8,267 nucleotides of DNA from a bacterium (lineage in GTDB: Bacteria; RBG-13-66-14), in contig JAIOSI010000121.1 of the NCBI GenBank assembly GCA_021107695.1, positions 1 to 8,267 on the forward strand, written 5' to 3'. Each line of letters begins with the position of its first letter. Positions within the stretch are counted from its first letter, which is position 1. The position numbers were made by a program, and so were the translations under genes. The notes beneath the pieces are model-generated. The model searched no databases and was not told the DNA's origin. It saw nothing but the letters and a program-made list of their open reading frames with translations. This document shows, piece by piece, positions 5,559 through 8,267 of the stretch.

Positions 5559-6629
5559 ATGCTTGATAAACTTAAAAAAATCAAAAACCGCTACGATGAG
5601 CTGACCCGGCTGCTGTCCGACTCCAGCGTCTATGCCGACCAACGCCACGCCGCCAGTCTGGGGCGGGAGCAGTCTTACCTTCACCCCATCATCAGCCACC
5701 TCGACCACTACGCCGAGCTTGTCGGGCAGATAGCCGATGACGAAGCGGTCATCGCCGAGGGTGAAGATGCCGAGCTGATCGAACTGGCAGAGATGGAGCT
5801 GTCGGAGCTGAAGGACGAGCTGACCGCCATCGACCAGGAGCTTCGGGTGCTGATGCTCCCCAAGGACGAAGACGAGGAACGCAAGGCGATTATGGAGATC
5901 CGCGCCGGAACCGGTGGGGACGAGGCGAGCCTCTTCGTTGCCGACCTCTTCCGCATGTACTCTTATTACTCCGAGGGGCAGGGCTGGAAGATCGACGTGA
6001 TGAACTCCAACCCCACCGAGGTCGGCGGCTATCGGGAGATTACCTTCGGCATCGAGGGCAAGGGAGCCTTCGGGCGGCTGCGCTTCGAGGGCGGAGTCCA
6101 CCGCGTCCAGCGGGTTCCCAGCACGGAATCTCAGGGGCGGATCCACACCTCGGCGGTTTCCGTGGCGGTGCTGCCCGAAGCCGAAGAGGTGGACATTAAA
6201 ATCAAAACCGAAGAGATTCGCGTTGATGTTTTTCGCTCCAGCGGTCCTGGCGGGCAGTCGGTTAACACTACCGACTCCGCCGTGCGCATCACCCACCTGC
6301 CCACAGGGTTGATAGTTACCTGTCAGGACGAGAAATCCCAGCACAAGAACAAGGCGAAGGCTCTCCGGGTACTCTCCGCCCGGCTCTACGAGCTGGAGCG
6401 GCAGAAGGCGGAGGACGAACGCTCCGCCGACCGACGCTCGATGATCGGCTCCGGCGACCGCTCCGAGCGTATCCGCACCTACAACTTCACCCAGAATCGT
6501 CTCACCGACCACCGCATCAACCTGACCATGTATTCGCTGGACAAGGTCATGGGCGGGGAGATAGAGGAGATCATCAAGGCTCTGATCCTCGCCGACCAGG
6601 AAGAAAAACTCGCCGCAGCGGGAGAGTAA
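5559..6629 (+). CDS. prfA: peptide chain release factor 1
   Basis: RF1 recognises UAA and UAG in the ribosomal A site and triggers peptide release. The product is 356 residues from ATG 5559, the normal RF1 size. The discriminating codon-reading tripeptide is present as PST (187-189) in [14 protein letters not shown], the RF1 P-x-T form and not the SPF of RF2. The catalytic GGQ loop is [20 protein letters not shown] (227-246). The RF1 C-terminal run [16 protein letters not shown] segment ([14 protein letters not shown], 297-310) and TDHRINLT (316-323) are also clear. An in-frame TTG at 5499 would add 20 unrelated residues with no ribosome binding site; at 5559 the purine-rich AGAAGAG lies just upstream. 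The first ten or so codons are AT-rich (LDKLKKIKN) and then composition jumps to GC-rich. prmC, the RF methyltransferase often found next, does not follow here. Confidence 0.98.
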   Translation: MLDKLKKIKNRYDELTRLLSDSSVYADQRHAASLGREQSYLHPIISHLDHYAELVGQIADDEAVIAEGEDAELIELAEMELSELKDELTAIDQELRVLMLPKDEDEERKAIMEIRAGTGGDEASLFVADLFRMYSYYSEGQGWKIDVMNSNPTEVGGYREITFGIEGKGAFGRLRFEGGVHRVQRVPSTESQGRIHTSAVSVAVLPEAEEVDIKIKTEEIRVDVFRSSGPGGQSVNTTDSAVRITHLPTGLIVTCQDEKSQHKNKAKALRVLSARLYELERQKAEDERSADRRSMIGSGDRSERIRTYNFTQNRLTDHRINLTMYSLDKVMGGEIEEIIKALILADQEEKLAAAGE

Positions 6630-6630
6630 G

Positions 6631-6645
6631 CCAGCTTGAAGCTGG
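6631..6645. repeat. palindrome abutting the prfA stop codon
   Basis: CCAGCTT (6631-6637) and AAGCTGG (6639-6645) are perfect reverse complements around a single G; a physical hairpin would open one or two inner pairs to form a loop. It begins one base after the prfA TAA. As with the palindrome at the panB stop, no T run follows. Confidence 0.6.
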
Positions 6646-6691
6646 ACACAGACTCGCGGCTAACGGTTTGGATTGAATAACGCCTTTCCCC

Positions 6692-6707
6692 ACGGATGCG
6701 CTTCCGT
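6692..6707. repeat. imperfect 16-base palindrome
   Basis: ACGGA (6692-6696) pairs with TCCGT (6703-6707) around TGCGCT, and the centre GCGC is itself symmetric. It lies in the middle of the 188-base prfA-gmhA spacer. It is short and less perfect than the other palindromes in the window; it could be a minor family member or chance. Confidence 0.4.
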
Positions 6708-6770
6708 CGGTCGCTCCCTGTTCCCCCGCTTTTAGAGAGTCAGCGTATTATGCTCAACGGCGAAATGTAG

Positions 6771-6792
6771 GGCGGGGACTTTAGTCCTCGCC
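6771..6792. repeat. GTAGGG-type 10-bp palindrome upstream of gmhA
   Basis: GGCGGGGACT (6771-6780) pairs with AGTCCTCGCC (6783-6792) with one G-T wobble and a two-base loop TT. It is preceded by GTAG, so the element opens GTAGGGCGGGG, similar to the GTAGGGGCG lead of the hairpins at 1777-1798 and 1916-1949. It lies 25 bases before the gmhA start, close enough that the structure would sit in the 5' leader if transcription starts upstream. Confidence 0.7.
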
Positions 6793-6817
6793 GTGGAACC
6801 AGAGAAAGCGACTGCCA

Positions 6818-7399
6818 ATGGACCACAAAGCCCTTATCCGCAGTGAATTGACCGAGGTCGCGGCGAACCTGCGTCGGGTCGCCGAGGAGCTGATCGAGGA
6901 GACCGCCGCCGCCGCCGAGCTGATTATCACCGCTTTGCGGTCAGGTTGTAAGATTCTCTTCTGTGGCAATGGTGGCTCCGCCGCCGATGCCCAGCACCTC
7001 GCCACCGAGCTGACCGGACGTTTCGAGACCGAGCGTCGCCCCCTCCCCGGTCTGGCACTGACCACCGACTCCAGCCTGCTCACCGCCGTGGGCAACGATT
7101 ACGGCTTTGACGAGGTCTTCGCCCGTCAGGTTACCGCTCTGGGCAAGCCCGGCGACCTGTTGGTTGCGATTTCCACCAGCGGCAACTCACCCAACGTGCT
7201 TCGGGCAGTGGAGGCTGCCGCCGAGGTCGGCGTGAAGGTGATCGTCCTCGCCGGGCGCGACGGCGGCAAGCTGGCTAAGCACTCCGCCGTCAGCATGTCT
7301 CTGATCGTTCCCGCCCAGCGTACCTGCCGCATCCAGGAGGGACACATCGCCCTGGGACACACCCTCTGCCGCCTGGTGGACGAGGCTTTTCCAAATTAG
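6818..7399 (+). CDS. gmhA: sedoheptulose-7-phosphate isomerase
   Basis: GmhA (193 residues, normal length) converts sedoheptulose 7-phosphate to D-glycero-D-manno-heptose 7-phosphate, the first committed step to ADP-heptose for the inner core of lipopolysaccharide; it acts in the cytoplasm. It is a SIS-fold sugar isomerase: GNGGSAADAQHLATEL (50-65), TTDSSLLTAVGNDYGFDEVF (82-101) and AISTSGNSPNVLRA (117-130) line the phosphate and substrate site. Residues expected for zinc binding and catalysis are kept: H60, E64, Q173 and H181 (in RIQEGHIALGHTLC). The ribosome binding site is weak (an AGAGAAAG stretch at 6801-6808), and a stable palindrome stands just upstream. The heptose kinase gene follows at 8001, with one unrelated gene between. 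Confidence 0.95.
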   Translation: MDHKALIRSELTEVAANLRRVAEELIEETAAAAELIITALRSGCKILFCGNGGSAADAQHLATELTGRFETERRPLPGLALTTDSSLLTAVGNDYGFDEVFARQVTALGKPGDLLVAISTSGNSPNVLRAVEAAAEVGVKVIVLAGRDGGKLAKHSAVSMSLIVPAQRTCRIQEGHIALGHTLCRLVDEAFPN

Positions 7400-7470
7400 A
7401 TTGAAATTACCGAAGAACTGTAGTAGATGGTCAGGTTGAGAACGACAATGTTGTTTTATTCCACGGGCAT

Positions 7471-7560
7471 ATCCTGTTAGTACAATGAGTGATAATAGAA
7501 TGCAACTGCAAGACCTGCTTTGATAGCAGTAAAACTTTCCGACCACTTTTTGTACAGGAT
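7471..7560 (+). promoter_or_regulatory. possible structured leader of the NifX-like gene
   Basis: The 176 bases between gmhA and the NifX-like gene (7400-7575) are AT-richer than their neighbours and contain no convincing gene. Near their end ATCCTG (7471-7476) can pair with CAGGAT (7555-7560), enclosing CTGCT (7515-7519) / AGCAG (7525-7529) as an inner hairpin. The closing stem ends five bases before the Shine-Dalgarno sequence at 7566-7571. Six-base complementarity over this distance can arise by chance, and no known riboswitch consensus was recognised. TACAAT (7481-7486) and GATAAT (7491-7496) resemble -10 elements, but neither has a well-spaced -35. Confidence 0.25.
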
Positions 7561-7575
7561 TCACAAAGGAGAACC

Positions 7576-7974
7576 ATGCCAGACAAAAAAACCATCGCCG
7601 TTACCGTCGCCGACGAAAACGGACTCAGCGGACAGGTGCATCAGCACTTCGGCTACGCACCTTATTTCCTCCTCGTCGAGGTTACCGACGGCAAGACCGG
7701 AGAGTCTCGTGTCATCGCCAATCCCTACGCCGCGCAACACCAACCCGGTCAGGTTCCCGAGTTTATCAAAAGCCAGGGAGCCGATGTAATGATCTCTGGT
7801 GGTATGGGTGAACGAGCTGTGCAGATATTCACCAATCAGGGTATTTCCGTAGCCACCGGAGCAATGGGAACCGTTCAGGAGGCTATTGATGCCTACCTTT
7901 CGGGAAGTCTGCGTGGCTGGGAAGCCTGCAACCACGAACACGGAGAAGGCGAACATCACGGCAACTGCCACTAA
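7576..7974 (+). CDS. NifX/NifB-family (dinitrogenase iron-molybdenum cofactor) protein with metal-binding tail
   Basis: The product is 132 residues from ATG 7576, chosen because AAGGAG (7566-7571) lies four bases upstream; an in-frame GTG at 7489 would add 29 residues with no family resemblance. The protein shows the ribonuclease-H-like NifX/NifB C-terminal fold of the Nitro_FeMo-Co family: [20 protein letters not shown] (7-26, with the typical HFG), APYFLLVEV (28-36), [17 protein letters not shown] (69-85), and a closing [11 protein letters not shown]. Members bind iron-molybdenum or other iron-sulfur cofactors or their precursors; most genomes carry such genes with no nitrogenase. The last 15 residues, with C118, H120, H122, H127, H128, C131 and H132, form a short His/Cys tail suited to metal binding. 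It sits between two heptose genes, with no nif gene in view, so its partner is unknown. Confidence 0.88.
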   Translation: MPDKKTIAVTVADENGLSGQVHQHFGYAPYFLLVEVTDGKTGESRVIANPYAAQHQPGQVPEFIKSQGADVMISGGMGERAVQIFTNQGISVATGAMGTVQEAIDAYLSGSLRGWEACNHEHGEGEHHGNCH

Positions 7975-8000
7975 TTATCCTGATTAGCACAGGAGGAAAA

Positions 8001-8267
8001 ATGCCCCGACGACTGAGCCGTCAGCGACTTGATGAGCTACTGAACTCCCTGCGCGGTCGACGGGTGCTGATTGTCGGCGACGTGATGCTCGATCTCTACG
8101 TCTGGGTACAGGTGCGACGGATCAGGCCCGAAGCCCCGGTTCCTGTGGTTGAGGTTACCGAAGAGAACCTCCGTCTCGGTGGGGCAGCCAACGTCGCCCG
8201 GACCATTACCGTCCTCGGTGGCGAGCCGCTGCTCCTCGGCGTGGTTGGCGATGACGGCGGAGCGGAG
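8001..8267 (+). CDS. hldE: D-glycero-beta-D-manno-heptose-7-phosphate kinase (RfaE/HldE domain I), 5' part
   Basis: The first 89 codons of this gene are present and it runs off the window. A near-perfect Shine-Dalgarno AGGAGG (7991-7996) is placed four bases before the ATG. Family signatures are [14 protein letters not shown] (22-35), [27 protein letters not shown] (40-66) and [14 protein letters not shown] (72-85), all typical of the ribokinase-like RfaE domain I, which phosphorylates heptose 7-phosphate at position 1. The usual [11 protein letters not shown] reads [11 protein letters not shown] here. Whether a C-terminal adenylyltransferase domain follows (bifunctional HldE) or not (HldA or RfaE1) lies outside the window. 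It uses the product of GmhA, so the two probably act in one ADP-heptose pathway. Confidence 0.9.
   Translation, partial: MPRRLSRQRLDELLNSLRGRRVLIVGDVMLDLYVWVQVRRIRPEAPVPVVEVTEENLRLGGAANVARTITVLGGEPLLLGVVGDDGGAE

Noticed and set aside
5541..6512. 323-codon open frame on the minus strand opposite prfA
   Set aside because: Opposite a certain RF1 gene and without recognisable features; shadow frame.
7489..7575. 29-residue N-terminal extension of the NifX-like protein from GTG 7489
   Set aside because: The family begins at about the MPDKKTIAV segment, and the strong AAGGAG is placed for ATG 7576.
7400..7575. tRNA or known riboswitch in the leader
   Set aside because: No cloverleaf with T-loop could be drawn, and no known riboswitch consensus was recognised.

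Overview
The window is about 8.3 kb of gene-dense, GC-rich DNA in which every supportable gene lies on the + strand. The genes point to a diderm (outer-membrane) bacterium: there is a predicted outer-membrane beta-barrel protein, plus two enzymes for the ADP-heptose of lipopolysaccharide. The species cannot be named from this sequence. An uncultured lineage near the FCB group or another candidate phylum would fit the CBM9/DUF5916 protein and the many small palindromes, but that is inference.

Region 1 (1-1639) is a tight operon: the 3' end of a RimJ/RimL-type GNAT acetyltransferase, overlapped by 4 bases by folK (folate pathway), then panB (pantothenate pathway) 6 bases later. folK next to panB is a familiar bacterial arrangement, but panC does not follow. 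Region 2 (1640-2033) is non-coding and full of short-loop hairpins. It holds two exact 20-base copies of one palindrome, several others of similar build, a terminator-like hairpin with a T run, and a good sigma-70-type promoter. Region 3 (2034-4451) is an exported 733-residue CBM9/DUF5916 barrel protein followed 15 bases later by a 66-residue two-helix membrane protein, then a hairpin terminator.

Region 4 (about 4500-5500) is strikingly AT-rich compared with its surroundings. It holds a single gene with its own consensus-like promoter, encoding an AlbA_2/Schlafen-type protein with an extra C-terminal domain. An 8-base direct repeat lies on either side. It looks like acquired cargo and is the most interesting gene here. 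Region 5 (5559-6629) is prfA (peptide chain release factor 1), followed by 188 bases with three more palindromes.

Region 6 (6818-8267) holds gmhA, a NifX/NifB-type iron-molybdenum-cofactor-like protein with a His/Cys tail, and the start of an rfaE/hldE-type heptose kinase that runs off the window. GmhA and the kinase catalyse consecutive steps of heptose activation; the metal-cofactor-like gene between them is out of context. No rRNA, tRNA, CRISPR array or transposase was seen. Most of the window is ordinary core metabolism; the second-look items are the AT-rich AlbA_2 gene, the palindrome family, and the NifX-like intruder.
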